Shown: positions 30,264-39,566, counted from the stretch's first letter. The stretch is 64,000 bases of DNA from Myxococcaceae bacterium (GCA_016793095.1 JAEUJQ010000056.1:1-64000), one strand, 5' to 3'. The notes: a model not told the origin generated them from the sequence alone. Made by a program: numbers and translations.

Positions 30264-32069
30264 TCAAGGGTTGGCGTGGCTCTCGGTGCCACGGCAGGGC
30301 TTCGCGCTGGGCACGATGGTGACCCGACCTGGCGACGGGGCGACGAAGGACTCCTGGTTCTTCACCCAGAAGTCCACCAGCTCGTCCCGCACGTTGTTGC
30401 CGCGCGTCTCACCGAGATCGACCTGCCGCGGGTCGATGGTCGCCAACACCGGGCCGAGGCCGTCTCCTCCGCGCGCGAGGAAGTCGGGCATCACCACGCG
30501 GTAGCGCACGTTGGGATCGACTCCGTAGCCGCCGGGCAGGTGCACCGACTTCAGGCGCTCGGGGCCAGGGCACTGATCGAGCGCCACCTCGAGGCCTGAG
30601 ACCTGGAAGACGCCCTTCTTGGCCGCGAAAGCCGCGCGCACGAGGCTCACCAGCTGGTCGCCGGTGATGTCCAGCGTGGCGACGGCGTTGTCGAAGGGCA
30701 TCACCTCGTAGACGGCGCCGTACTTCAGCGGGCCTTCGGCGAGGTCGGCACGCAGCCCGCCGGGGTTGAGCAGGGCGACGTCGGCGCGGCACATGGTGCG
30801 CAGCGAGTCGGCGAGGAAGCTGCCGAGCGGGCTCTCGCGCTCGTAGTTCCGGCCGAGCGTCTTCGGCACGGTGAGGCCCAGCGACTTGCCCTGCAGCTCC
30901 GCGACGCGCGCCTCGCCCGGCCACAGCACGGCGGCGATCGCCTCGTCGGCGGCGATCTTCTTGCCCATCCACGTCGCCGCCACCGGCTTCACCTCTTCTG
31001 CGCGAGCGCGCAGCTTGCGCGGGTCACAGGTGCCGGTCGCCTCGTCCACCGTCTCGCAGATCTCGATGCCGCTGCGAATGCGCGTGCGCTCGCGCACCAG
31101 CTTCCGCGTCGAGGGATCGACGAAGAGATCGACGACGCCGAAGGCGCGCCCGAGGGCGAAGCTCTCGATGATGGCCGTGCCGTTCACGTAGTGGCCGATC
31201 TGCGCGTGCGTGTGGCCGGCGACGACCGCGTCGAGGGTGCCGTAGGGCAGGCCCTTCATCATCTCGAAGACCTCGCCGGTCTCGGTGTCGCAGGAGTGCA
31301 GGTCCGACGGATCCGTCGTCTCGGTGCAGCGGCCGCCGGCGTGCACCACGGCGATGACGAGGTCGGCGCCCTGCTCGCGCAGCCGCTTCGCGCTGGTGAG
31401 CGCCTCGGGCCCCAGCGACGCGAAGCGCAGGGTGGCGACGTTGATGGGCAGCGTGGTGGTGGGCGTCTGCGGCGTCGTCAAGCCGAGCACGCCGATCTTG
31501 ATGCCCTTGCGCTCGATGATGACGGTGCCGTCGCCGGGCAGCCATGAGGGGCGCAGGCGCGAGTTCGACTCGTAGATGTTGGTGGAGAGCAGCGGGAACT
31601 TCGCCTGGGCGATGCGCGCCTTGAGGGCCCCGAACGAGTCCATGTTCGGGTCGGTCGCGTGCGTCTGTGGCCCGACGGGCCCGTAGTCGAACTCGTGGTT
31701 GCCGATCGCGGCCGCGTCGTAGCCGAGCGCGTTGAACGCCTCGATGACCGTCGAGCCCTCGGTGAGGTTCGACATCAGGGTGCCCTGGAACAGATCGCCC
31801 CCGTCCACGAGCAGCACGCCGCCGGGGTTGTCCTCGCGCAGCACCTTCAGATAGCCCGCGAACGGCGCCGAGCCACCGAAGCGGATCGTGCCCTTCGGGA
31901 AGCGCTCCTCCTGGGTCATCACCCAGCCGTGGACGTCGTTGGTGCCCACCAGCGTGAGGCGGACGACCCCATCGGCGTCGGGGCGCAGCCCCTCCTGGGT
32001 CGTTCGGCACGACAACACCGAGGAGGCGATGAAGACGAAGAGGGCTCTGGCGAACGGAGTCATGGTCAT
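30264..32069 (-). CDS. 5'-nucleotidase / metallophosphatase lipoprotein (UshA-like)
   Basis: About 601 residues. A signal peptide with lipobox VLSC suggests lipid anchoring. The N-terminal metallophosphoesterase domain has all main motifs: GTNDVHGW, VDGGDLFQG, GNHEFDYG and AGHTHAQIG. The C-terminal 5'-nucleotidase domain is marked by LLNPGGLRADLAEG, YEVMPFDNAVATLDITG and YRVVMPDFLARGGDG. Such enzymes hydrolyse external nucleotides to nucleosides and phosphate. ATG 32069 precedes ATG 32063 in frame; the ribosome site is weak. It follows the phytase-like gene by 17 bases, so the two may be one phosphate-scavenging unit. Confidence 0.9.
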   Translation of the reverse strand: MTMTPFARALFVFIASSVLSCRTTQEGLRPDADGVVRLTLVGTNDVHGWVMTQEERFPKGTIRFGGSAPFAGYLKVLREDNPGGVLLVDGGDLFQGTLMSNLTEGSTVIEAFNALGYDAAAIGNHEFDYGPVGPQTHATDPNMDSFGALKARIAQAKFPLLSTNIYESNSRLRPSWLPGDGTVIIERKGIKIGVLGLTTPQTPTTTLPINVATLRFASLGPEALTSAKRLREQGADLVIAVVHAGGRCTETTDPSDLHSCDTETGEVFEMMKGLPYGTLDAVVAGHTHAQIGHYVNGTAIIESFALGRAFGVVDLFVDPSTRKLVRERTRIRSGIEICETVDEATGTCDPRKLRARAEEVKPVAATWMGKKIAADEAIAAVLWPGEARVAELQGKSLGLTVPKTLGRNYERESPLGSFLADSLRTMCRADVALLNPGGLRADLAEGPLKYGAVYEVMPFDNAVATLDITGDQLVSLVRAAFAAKKGVFQVSGLEVALDQCPGPERLKSVHLPGGYGVDPNVRYRVVMPDFLARGGDGLGPVLATIDPRQVDLGETRGNNVRDELVDFWVKNQESFVAPSPGRVTIVPSAKPCRGTESHANP

Positions 32070-32086
32070 CAGATCACGTACGGTCT

Positions 32087-34315
32087 CTATGGCCTGCGTC
32101 GGCGGAAGCCGGCGAGCCAGATCAGGAAGGCGAGGGAAGGAATCAAAGCAGCAGTCGGGGCCCCATTGCAGCAACCAGGAGGTGGAGGCTCACCGCCGCC
32201 GCCCGCGCCGCCACCGCCGTTGCGGCCGCCGATGGGAATGATGGTGCCGCCGGCGCTCCCACCGGCCCTGCCGCCGCCAGCTCCCCCGGCACCGCCGGCG
32301 ACGAGCTCGATGGGGAGCGGCGGGGTCGCGGCAGAGGCGATGGTGTTCCACGGCACCAGCAGCACGGAGCCTGCGTCAGCGCCCTGCGTCGCGATGGCCA
32401 GCACGCCCGTCGGCCAGACCGCGCCGCCGTCGGGCAGCAGCCCCGCGCGGGTCGGCGTGACGTCGACCGCCACGGCGTCAGTCACCCGCCCACCATCGCC
32501 GGGCCCGACCTCGAACGAGAAGCGCTCGACGAGCGGGCTCGGGCCGTGCAGCTCGAAGACGTGGAGGCGGTCACCGGCGGTATTCACCGTGAGCAGCAGG
32601 GCGCCACCGTCGCGCTGGGGGTAGAAGGCGAGGCCCCTCGCGCCGCCGTCGACGAGCTGCCGCGGCGCCGTGGACCCCGACACGTCGAGCTCGAACACCC
32701 CGCCCGAGGTCGCCGCGACGAGCCGCTGCGCGGTCGCGCCAAGGCTGGCGACGGCGGCTGGCGCGAGGACGTCGGGCAGCGTGCGCACGAGCACGCCGCC
32801 GTCCTGCGCGCCGAGGACGAACTGCCGCACCGAGGCGTCCTCCGCCGCGAAGAGTCGAACGCCTGCGTCTGCGAAGTCCGCGAGCGCGAGCGGGCCGGTC
32901 GCGGGCACCGAGATGGTGCCGACCAGCACGAGTCCGCCATCGGCGCCGCTCGTCCACAGCGTCAACGCGCCACCGTCGGCCCGCACGTGCGCGACGGCGG
33001 CCAGCCCGCCCGTCGCCCAGCTCACCGGCCCCAGCACGTCCACCGCCCGCGCCGCGCCTGCGTCGGCGGGCAGCGAGTCGAGCGTGCGCAGCTCGACGTT
33101 CGAGAGCCGGGTCACGCCGTCGAAGACCGCCAGCAGGGAGTCGCGGCCCGGCCAGAACGACAGATCGACCGCCGCCGCCCCGAGCTGGGGACGGGCGAGC
33201 GAGAACGGGAGCGGCGCTGGGGGCGGTGGCGTCACCGGCACCTCGACGAGGTCCGGCAGGTCGATGGGCAGCGGCGGCGTCGTCGCGCGCGCCAGGGAAG
33301 CCCAGGGCACCAGCTTGTAGTTGGCCCCCGCGGTCGCGAGGCGATCGCACACCACCAGCACCCCGGCGTCGTAGCTCGCCCCCGCGTCCGTCACGCCGAA
33401 CGCGGCTGGCGACACGTCGATGAGCTCGGCGCCCACCACCTTGCGGCCACCGTCCACCGCGGTGATGGTGAAGTCCGCGAGGTGCAGCGCCTGGCCGGGC
33501 CGGGCCTGGTAGACGCGGAAGAGCTCGAGCCCCGGCACCGAGGTGATGAGCAGCGCGCCGCCGTCACGCTGCGGGTACACGGCGAGCCCTCCGGCGATCT
33601 GAGCCGGCGCGCCCGCGTCGATGACGTTGACGATGGTCGGTGGCGACTCGAGGGGCGCGACCTCGACGACGCCGCCGATGCCCACCGAGACGTAGACGCG
33701 CCGGAGGCTGCTCGACGACGCGACGGCGCGGGCCGGGAAGGGCAGGGTGATGGACGGCTCGGCCACGGCGCCAACCGCTCCTCCGTCCTCTCGCAGCCGG
33801 AACCTGAGCAGGGCCGTGCCGCCCGAGTTGAGGAAGAGAAAGGCCCCCGCGTCGCCGAAGTCCGAGAGCGCCACCGGCCCGGGAGTGACGACGGCGACGC
33901 CGCCGATGCCGGGGAAGCCTCCGTCAGGGTGGGTCGTGTGAAAGAGCACCTGGCCCGCGGTGGTCGCGCTCATGGCGACGAGCCCACCCGCCGTGGACGA
34001 CGGCAGGGCCAGCAGCGGCGGTCGCGCGTCCACGCCTCCCATCGCGCCGAACGCGGTCGTCACCGCCACGCCCCCGTCCACGAGGAAGCCGTAGAAGCCG
34101 TTGTTCACCGCGTCGCCGCCGAAGACGAGATCGCGCCACTGGCCCCACGGATCACGGAGCAGCGCGGTGTCGCCGGCCTGGTTCCCCGGGACCGGCAGCG
34201 TCTCGCTCGTGAAGGCCACCCGAACGGGCTGCGAGCGCGCGACCAGAGGAGAGAGCACGACCAGAGCGGCGGTCACCGCGCCCGCGACTCGAGGAGTGGC
34301 TCGAAGCGTCTTCAC
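32087..34315 (-). CDS. Duplicated phytase-like beta-propeller with C-terminal sorting tail
   Basis: 742 residues from GTG 34315. A signal peptide (VAGAVTAALVVLSPLVARSQ) is followed by two homologous halves, each with the phytase-like phrase YPQRDGGALLITS or FYPQRDGGALLLT and AVDGGRKVVGAELIDVSP or VTDAVAVDVTPTRAG. This matches beta-propeller (alkaline) phytases, doubled. The end carries Gly-rich spacer, Pro run, GCC, a hydrophobic helix (LIPSLAFLIWLAGF) and RRRR, resembling the MYXO-CTERM surface-sorting signal. A calcium-dependent phytate or phosphate-ester hydrolase on the cell surface is inferred; catalytic calcium ligands were not traced residue by residue. Confidence 0.72.
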   Translation of the reverse strand: MKTLRATPRVAGAVTAALVVLSPLVARSQPVRVAFTSETLPVPGNQAGDTALLRDPWGQWRDLVFGGDAVNNGFYGFLVDGGVAVTTAFGAMGGVDARPPLLALPSSTAGGLVAMSATTAGQVLFHTTHPDGGFPGIGGVAVVTPGPVALSDFGDAGAFLFLNSGGTALLRFRLREDGGAVGAVAEPSITLPFPARAVASSSSLRRVYVSVGIGGVVEVAPLESPPTIVNVIDAGAPAQIAGGLAVYPQRDGGALLITSVPGLELFRVYQARPGQALHLADFTITAVDGGRKVVGAELIDVSPAAFGVTDAGASYDAGVLVVCDRLATAGANYKLVPWASLARATTPPLPIDLPDLVEVPVTPPPPAPLPFSLARPQLGAAAVDLSFWPGRDSLLAVFDGVTRLSNVELRTLDSLPADAGAARAVDVLGPVSWATGGLAAVAHVRADGGALTLWTSGADGGLVLVGTISVPATGPLALADFADAGVRLFAAEDASVRQFVLGAQDGGVLVRTLPDVLAPAAVASLGATAQRLVAATSGGVFELDVSGSTAPRQLVDGGARGLAFYPQRDGGALLLTVNTAGDRLHVFELHGPSPLVERFSFEVGPGDGGRVTDAVAVDVTPTRAGLLPDGGAVWPTGVLAIATQGADAGSVLLVPWNTIASAATPPLPIELVAGGAGGAGGGRAGGSAGGTIIPIGGRNGGGGAGGGGEPPPPGCCNGAPTAALIPSLAFLIWLAGFRRRRP

Positions 34316-34324
34316 GGTCGTCGC

Positions 34325-35215
34325 TTACCCCGGTCCCGGGCACAGCCGCATGGTGCACGTCAGCCCGCTGTAGCAGGTGCGGTTGTCACAGTCGGAGTCG
34401 CCGCAGTCGGCCACCCCGTCGCCGTCGTTGTCGATGCCGTCGTCGCAGACCGTCTCGGGGCGGAAGCAGCCCCGCACGTAGCCACCGTCCACCGGGCCGC
34501 CGTCGAGACCGGCGTCGGGGGCTCCGCCATCCACCAGCCCGCCGTCAGACAGCCCGGCGTCCGCCACGCCCCCGTCGTCGCCCGCGTCGGGAAGGAAGGG
34601 CGCGAAGCCGCAGCGACTGGCCGGGGCCACGCGGGTGTCGCAGTCGACGCCGAAGCAGACCTCGTCGTCGCAGTCGGCGCGCCCGTTCGAGTCATTGTCC
34701 ACGCCGTCGTCGCAGCGCGACTCGACGCAGGTGGATTGACGGCACACGGTGCCGCCCGCGCAGGCCCGCCCGCACAGGCCGCAGTGAGCGGAGTCGGTGG
34801 TGAGATCGAACGTCTCGTCCGTCCGGCCGTTGCAGTCGTCGTCGAGCCCGTTGCAGCGCTCGGCTGAGGGCATGGCGGTGGCGTTGCAGACCTCGGCGCC
34901 GAGGGTGCAGCCGCGCGTGCCGGCCGCGCAGACGCCCGGCTGGGTGGTGGTGCAGGCGGCGCCCATGCCGGGGAACGTCTCGTCAACCCGGCCGTCGCAG
35001 TTGTCGTCGAGGCCGTTGCAGAGCTCCTCGTCTTTGCAGAGCCCGTTGACGAAGCAGCGGCCTCCTCCCGCGAACTGCGAGCGGCACTCGTAGCCCGCGC
35101 CGCAGTCGGCTGGCGTGGTGCACGAGAAGGTGCCCTTGTTCGGGTCCACGCTCTGACAGCCGAGGCCAGCGGCGAAGCCGAGCCCCAGCGCGACGAGCAG
35201 CCAACGCGCGCTCAT
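34325..35215 (-). CDS. MopE-type cysteine-rich lipoprotein
   Basis: 296 residues. The signal peptide ends in a lipobox (AAGLGC). The mature part holds repeated metal-binding-like motifs of the MopE type: ELCNGLDDNCDGRVDE and RCNGLDDDCNGRTDE, then CDDGVDNDSNGRADCDD and CDDGIDNDGDGVADCGD, each with paired Asp/Asn and Cys. A Gly/Asp/Ala linker (DAGDDGGVADAG...) separates them. In myxobacteria such proteins are abundant surface lipoproteins; copper or calcium binding is suggested by the family but not shown here. ATG 35215 overlaps the stop of the PEGA gene. Confidence 0.85.
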   Translation of the reverse strand: MSARWLLVALGLGFAAGLGCQSVDPNKGTFSCTTPADCGAGYECRSQFAGGGRCFVNGLCKDEELCNGLDDNCDGRVDETFPGMGAACTTTQPGVCAAGTRGCTLGAEVCNATAMPSAERCNGLDDDCNGRTDETFDLTTDSAHCGLCGRACAGGTVCRQSTCVESRCDDGVDNDSNGRADCDDEVCFGVDCDTRVAPASRCGFAPFLPDAGDDGGVADAGLSDGGLVDGGAPDAGLDGGPVDGGYVRGCFRPETVCDDGIDNDGDGVADCGDSDCDNRTCYSGLTCTMRLCPGPG

Positions 35216-36261
35216 GGCTGCTTGCCTCCCGCGGGCGCCGGCGTCGCAGGTGCGTCGTCGGTGAGCACGTCGATGATGAGGAAGATGGCGGTCGCGAGCG
35301 CGGCCACGCCCATCGTCACGAAGGACACGTTCGCGATGAGCGCGTTGCGGTTCTGCTCGAGCGCCTGCGCGCGGGTGCCCTGGTAGACGCCCGTCGGCTC
35401 GTCGAGACTGCGGAGCAGCGCGGACGACTGGCTGCGCGCGATGGCGCCGAAGATCGCGGCGCTGACGCCGGCGGCCACCGTCACCCCTCCGGAGATCCAC
35501 GTCGGCGGCGAGAGCGAGAGGCCGTGCCTCTGCTCGGCCTCAGCGGCCTTCTTCGCGGTGAGCTTCGGCATCAGGTCTTCGTCCGCCGTCTGCCCCGGGA
35601 TGAGCAGCAGCTTCACGAGCTCGGTCGTCTTCTGGTTCGCCTCGACGGCGACCAGCCGCGTCACGGGCAGGTACTTGTTCTTCTCGACCTTCACCTCGTA
35701 CTTGCCGGGCTTGAGGGTGAGCGTCGCTGGAGGCGTGCCGACGAAGTCTCCGTTGACCGAGAGCTGCGCGTTGGCGACGTTGGTCTCGACGACGAGGGTG
35801 CCGCGCGCCTCGCGCTCCCCGCGGAGCAGCGGCGGGATCGCCTGGGCGACGTCCTTCTGGAAGCGCCGCGCCGCGATGAGGATCGCGCGATCGACGTCGC
35901 AGACGACGACCCCGCCCTTGACGTCGTGGTGCCAGAGCCTCAGCAGGTAGTTGCGCTCGTCGCGCAGGAGGGAGCCGGTCACAATGCGGGTGACCGGCGT
36001 GCCCGAGAGCGCCTGCGCCACGCACGCCGCGCTGTCCCGGCACTTCTTGAGGGCGTTGTAGCGCTCGGCCGGCAGGAGGCCGCGCAGCTGATCAGGGGAC
36101 AGGGGCTTGAGCTGCTGGGCTTCGGCCTCGGCGAGCAGCTCGCGCGTCACCTGGGCGCCCAGGCCCATCATCACGTCCGGCGCGTCGACGTCGGCGATGG
36201 CCCAGGTCTCACCCGCCGAGACGGTCAGGAGCGTCAGCAGGGCTGGCACGGCGGTGATCAC
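35212..36261 (-). CDS. PEGA-domain envelope protein
   Basis: 349 residues from GTG 36261 with a signal peptide (ITAVPALLTLLTVSAGETWA). The N-terminal 150 residues resemble a DUF-type domain that reports on a protein family member by name lookup (RYNALKKCRDSAACVAQAL ... RIVTGSLLRDERNYLLRLW). A PEGA domain follows (VETNVANAQLSVNGDFVGT ... GKYEVKVEKNKYLPVTR), then two C-terminal membrane helices (WISGGVTVAAGVSAAIFGA, FVTMGVAALATAIFLIID). Upstream in-frame GTG/ATG starts would extend into the divergent rRNA-modification gene. First gene of the run PEGA, MopE, phytase-like, 5'-nucleotidase. The role is unknown. Confidence 0.78.
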   Translation of the reverse strand: MITAVPALLTLLTVSAGETWAIADVDAPDVMMGLGAQVTRELLAEAEAQQLKPLSPDQLRGLLPAERYNALKKCRDSAACVAQALSGTPVTRIVTGSLLRDERNYLLRLWHHDVKGGVVVCDVDRAILIAARRFQKDVAQAIPPLLRGEREARGTLVVETNVANAQLSVNGDFVGTPPATLTLKPGKYEVKVEKNKYLPVTRLVAVEANQKTTELVKLLLIPGQTADEDLMPKLTAKKAAEAEQRHGLSLSPPTWISGGVTVAAGVSAAIFGAIARSQSSALLRSLDEPTGVYQGTRAQALEQNRNALIANVSFVTMGVAALATAIFLIIDVLTDDAPATPAPAGGKQP

Positions 36262-36263
36262 CC

Positions 36264-37271
36264 GTGGAACATAGCGTTCCGATGGCGTCAGTCGAGCAGG
36301 ACGAAGAGGCCCGCGCACTTCCGGAAGGCGATGAGATCGTCCTCATCCCCTACACGGTGGAGCCGAACTACGCCGGCTGGCGGCTCGATCGCTACCTCTG
36401 CGAGAAGATCCGCCGGGCCTCTCGCGAGCGCGTGAAGGAGATCATCGAGAACGATCTCGTCTGCGACCGCCCGCTCAAGGCGTCGAGCCCCGTCTGGCCC
36501 GGCCTCTCCTTCAAGCTGCGGCGGCGGGTGAGGGCCGAGCCGACGGTGCCGGGCATCGAGCACCTGCGTGAGGTGTACACGGACGCCTGGCTGGTCGTGG
36601 TGGACAAGCCGGCCGGGCTGCCCATGCACCCGACCGCGCGGTACCACGTGGGCACGCTGGTGACGCAGCTCGAGCAGCGCTACGGCAAGGACGGCGCGTC
36701 GCCGGCGCACCGGCTCGATCGTGAGACCTCGGGGCTCGTCGTGTGTGGCCGCACGCTCGAGGCGACGCAGCGGCTGGGGCGGCTCTTTCACGATGGGCTG
36801 GTGGACAAGGAGTACCTCGCGCTCGTCGAAGGCCACCCTCCCGATGACGCCTTCGACGTCGACGCGCCCATCGCCGAGGGCACCGAGCTCATCCGCATCG
36901 CGGTGCGCGTCGATCGCGAGCAGGGCCGGCCCGCGCAGACGCACTTCCGGGTGGTGGCGCGCTTCGAGCGCCGGGGCGCCCCGTTCGCGCTGCTCCGCGC
37001 GTTCCCCCGCACCGGCCGCCAGCACCAGATCCGCATTCACGCCAGCCTCGCCGGCTTTCCGCTCGTCGGAGACAAGATGTACGGGCCGGACCCGGGCTAC
37101 TTCGACCGCTTCACGAAGCGCGAGCTCGAGCCCGAGGCCTGGGAGCGCCTGCGCCTGCCCCGCCACGCCCTGCACGCCGCGCGCCTCAGCTTCCGGCACC
37201 CGGGCACGAGGGACACGGTGTCGTTCGACGCGCCGCTCGCGGACGATCTGATCGCCTTCATGCAGTCGTGA
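36264..37271 (+). CDS. RluA-family pseudouridine synthase
   Basis: 335 residues. An N-terminal S4-like RNA-binding domain (RLDRYLCEKIRRASRERVKE) is followed by the RluA catalytic domain with the signature HRLDRETSGLVV (catalytic Asp in HRLDRET) and conserved GRQHQIRIH. It isomerises uridines in rRNA or tRNA; which site is not deducible. GTG 36264 gives the longest form; ATG 36282 (start MASVEQDEE) is equally plausible and would leave the 36266-36280 palindrome non-coding. Neither start has a strong ribosome site. It is divergent from the PEGA operon with almost no intergenic space. Confidence 0.9.
   Translation: MEHSVPMASVEQDEEARALPEGDEIVLIPYTVEPNYAGWRLDRYLCEKIRRASRERVKEIIENDLVCDRPLKASSPVWPGLSFKLRRRVRAEPTVPGIEHLREVYTDAWLVVVDKPAGLPMHPTARYHVGTLVTQLEQRYGKDGASPAHRLDRETSGLVVCGRTLEATQRLGRLFHDGLVDKEYLALVEGHPPDDAFDVDAPIAEGTELIRIAVRVDREQGRPAQTHFRVVARFERRGAPFALLRAFPRTGRQHQIRIHASLAGFPLVGDKMYGPDPGYFDRFTKRELEPEAWERLRLPRHALHAARLSFRHPGTRDTVSFDAPLADDLIAFMQS
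36266..36280. promoter_or_regulatory. Inverted repeat between divergent genes
   Basis: GGAAC-ATAGC-GTTCC, a 5+5 base palindrome with a 5-base centre, lies in the tiny space between the PEGA gene (start 36261) and the RluA-family gene (start 36264 or 36282). Both promoters must be close by, so it could be an operator. It would be coding if GTG 36264 is the true start. Confidence 0.35.
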
Positions 37272-37422
37272 GGCCCGCGCAGCGGTCGGCCGTCGTGACG
37301 CACCCGCCTCAGCTTCCGCGTCGATTGGAGCGAGTGAATGCGGCGGTGGAGGAGGTCGGCCTGACCCTTGATGCCGACCCGTTCCTGTTGCGCGGCGGCG
37401 TCGAGCCCCGCAGAGAAGGCCT

Positions 37423-38496
37423 GTGCGGCGATTCTCGGCCTGTCTCCTCGTGCTGACGGCTCTCACCGCCTCGGCCTCGCCGGACGGCGGCGTCTTCCTC
37501 GCTGATCAGCCTGGCCTGACCGTTCCGGCAGCCGCGCCACCCCTGACGCCGGGGTTCGCGGTCCTGACGGTGCCGCTGAGCCTGCTCGCGCCGGGCTCGG
37601 GGCAGCTGCTGCGAGGAGAGACGAAGGCCGGCGGCGCCATGCTGGGCGTGAGCGCGGGCCTGCTCGCGGCCACCTTCGGCGGCGCCTTCTTCATGGCGGG
37701 CACGGGCGCGAGCGACGTCTCGACGGCCGTGGGGCCGCCGCTCGCCATCCTCGGGCTCGGGGGCGCGCTCGCGCTCGGCGTAGCGGACGCGGTGGGCACG
37801 TACTCCACCAACACCCTCGCGCTCCCGGACGAGACGGCGTGGGACGCGTGGAACGCCACCTGGCGGGGCGGCGTGACGGGCCTCGTCGCGCCCCGCGCCG
37901 GGCAGGAAGGCGGCGGCGCGGTGTCGGCCTTCGGCGCCTGGCGCACCGGCCGCACGCTCCTCACCGCCGAGGCGGCGAACGTCGTCGGCACGCTCGACGG
38001 CTGGGCGCAGGGCGGCGGCGGACTCGAGGTGTTGCGCTACGCGCCGACCGTCGAGCGCGCCGGCCTGTGGCTCGAGACGTCGGTGCGGCACGAGTGGGCC
38101 AGTCGCCACGGCTTCGACGCCACCCGCTGGCGCACGCAGCTCGTCTCGGTGCTGCCGATGGGCCTGCTCGCGCCGCGCTTCGGCCGGGTGACGTCGGTGC
38201 TACGCCTGGGCGTCGATCCGACCTGGGTGCGCTATCGCGAGCGGGGCGCGGGCGGCTTCGAGCTGCCCCTCAGCGGCGGCTTCGAGGTGCGCACCGGCCT
38301 CACCGACTGGCTCCGCGGCCACGTCGGCTACGAGCACGCCCGCGACGGCCTCGTCGGCGGCACCTCCATCGGCTTCATCGGGCTGTTCCACGCCGGCGTC
38401 GAGCTCGCGCTGCCGGGCAGCCTCGTGCTCGACGTACGTGTCGTCTCGGGCACGCCGGTCGCCCTCTTCGCGTCACTCGAGTGGAGGGCCCGATGA
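37423..38496 (+). CDS. Secreted membrane/envelope protein of unknown function
   Basis: 357 residues. A signal peptide (SACLLVLTALTASAS) is followed by two hydrophobic stretches (AGGAMLGVSAGLLAATFGGAF and LAILGLGGALALGVADAV), then about 200 residues of amphipathic beta-strands (LLTAEAANVVGTLDGWAQGG, VRTGLTDWLRGHVGYEHARD) ending in LFASLEWRAR, which suggests an outer-membrane barrel. GTG 37423 has AGAAGG just upstream. Its stop overlaps the ATG of the metallophosphoesterase gene, so the two are coupled. Bases 37272-37422 before it hold no convincing gene. Confidence 0.7.
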   Translation: MRRFSACLLVLTALTASASPDGGVFLADQPGLTVPAAAPPLTPGFAVLTVPLSLLAPGSGQLLRGETKAGGAMLGVSAGLLAATFGGAFFMAGTGASDVSTAVGPPLAILGLGGALALGVADAVGTYSTNTLALPDETAWDAWNATWRGGVTGLVAPRAGQEGGGAVSAFGAWRTGRTLLTAEAANVVGTLDGWAQGGGGLEVLRYAPTVERAGLWLETSVRHEWASRHGFDATRWRTQLVSVLPMGLLAPRFGRVTSVLRLGVDPTWVRYRERGAGGFELPLSGGFEVRTGLTDWLRGHVGYEHARDGLVGGTSIGFIGLFHAGVELALPGSLVLDVRVVSGTPVALFASLEWRAR

Positions 38497-39566
38497 AGGC
38501 GTGGCTCTGGCTCGTGGTGGCGGCGAGCGCCTGCAGCCCCGTGACGGACCCCGAGCCGCGCGCCCAGCTCGACCTCGTGCTGGGGACGACGAGCCGCGCG
38601 GGCCTCACCTGGCGCTCCGGGCTGCTCGCCGAGGTGGCCACGCACGACGGGCTGCCGGTGTTCCGCGCCGCGTGCCCGGGGTTCGATGTCTCGGTGGAGC
38701 GCGCCGCCGACGGCCCGCGGCAGACGCGCCTGCAGGTGCGCAACCTCGCGCCCGGCACGCGGCTTCTGGGCCCGCCCGGCGTGGTGGCGAACGAGCTCGG
38801 CGACGCGCTCGAAGGCCAGCACCTCGCCCGCCAGTGGGCCGTGACGTTCCCCGACGGCATCGACCAGGTCGAGCTCAGCGCGCGGCCGCCGTTCGCCGGC
38901 GACCTCGCGTTCCTGGCCTTCGGTGACATTCAGCGGGGCATCTCGCGCTTCGGCGACGTCGTCGCGGTGCTGAACGCGCAGCCCGACGCGGCCTTCGTCG
39001 TGGTGATGGGCGACCTCACCAACGTCTCCACCGACGCCGAGTTCGACGCCATCGAGCGCGCCTTCGAGGGCATTCGCCTGCCGATGCTGCTCACGCCAGG
39101 CAACCACGACGCGTACCGCGGCTTCGCCTTCCAGCAGCGCTTCGGGCGCGCGAACTACAGCTGCGTGCTGGGCGACACGCGCTTCACCAGCGTCGACTCG
39201 AGCAACGCGGGCCTCTCGGAGACCGGCTGGCGGCTGTACGACGAGGCCCTCGAGGCGGGCCGGGCGCAGGCGCACGTCGTCTTCAGCCACATCCCCGCCA
39301 CCGAGAGCTTCGGGCCGCGCTCGGGGCAGTGGAACTCCCGCACCGAGGCGCGGCGCTTCGTGGCGAGCACCTCGGCGGCGGGCGTCGACCTGCTGCTCTT
39401 CGGCCACCTGCACACGCTCGACGTCTACGAGCTCGCGGGCGTGCCCACCTTCATCTCTGGCGGCGCCGGCGCCCTCGAGGAGCGGCTCGACGGCATCGAC
39501 CGGCACGTGCTCGAGGTGACGCTCACCGGCGGGGTGCCGGCGGTGAAGGTGGTGCGGGTGGACTGA
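38493..39566 (+). CDS. Metallophosphoesterase lipoprotein
   Basis: 357 residues. Signal peptide with lipobox (VVAASAC). The calcineurin-like phosphoesterase motifs are complete: AFGDIQRG, VMGDLTN, TPGNHDAY, VFSHIPA and FGHLHTLDVY, so a two-metal hydrolase. It shows no nucleotidase C-domain, unlike the 5'-nucleotidase at 30264. About 130 residues before the catalytic domain form a beta-rich module of the purple-acid-phosphatase N-domain type (VEVSARPP-like strands). ATG 38493 overlaps the preceding stop. The substrate is unknown; the cell-surface location is inferred from the lipobox. Confidence 0.87.
   Translation: MKAWLWLVVAASACSPVTDPEPRAQLDLVLGTTSRAGLTWRSGLLAEVATHDGLPVFRAACPGFDVSVERAADGPRQTRLQVRNLAPGTRLLGPPGVVANELGDALEGQHLARQWAVTFPDGIDQVELSARPPFAGDLAFLAFGDIQRGISRFGDVVAVLNAQPDAAFVVVMGDLTNVSTDAEFDAIERAFEGIRLPMLLTPGNHDAYRGFAFQQRFGRANYSCVLGDTRFTSVDSSNAGLSETGWRLYDEALEAGRAQAHVVFSHIPATESFGPRSGQWNSRTEARRFVASTSAAGVDLLLFGHLHTLDVYELAGVPTFISGGAGALEERLDGIDRHVLEVTLTGGVPAVKVVRVD

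Noticed and set aside
37268-37456. 62-codon plus frame starting at GTG on the RluA stop
   Set aside because: No ribosome site, Arg-rich, and it runs into the start of the next gene in another frame.
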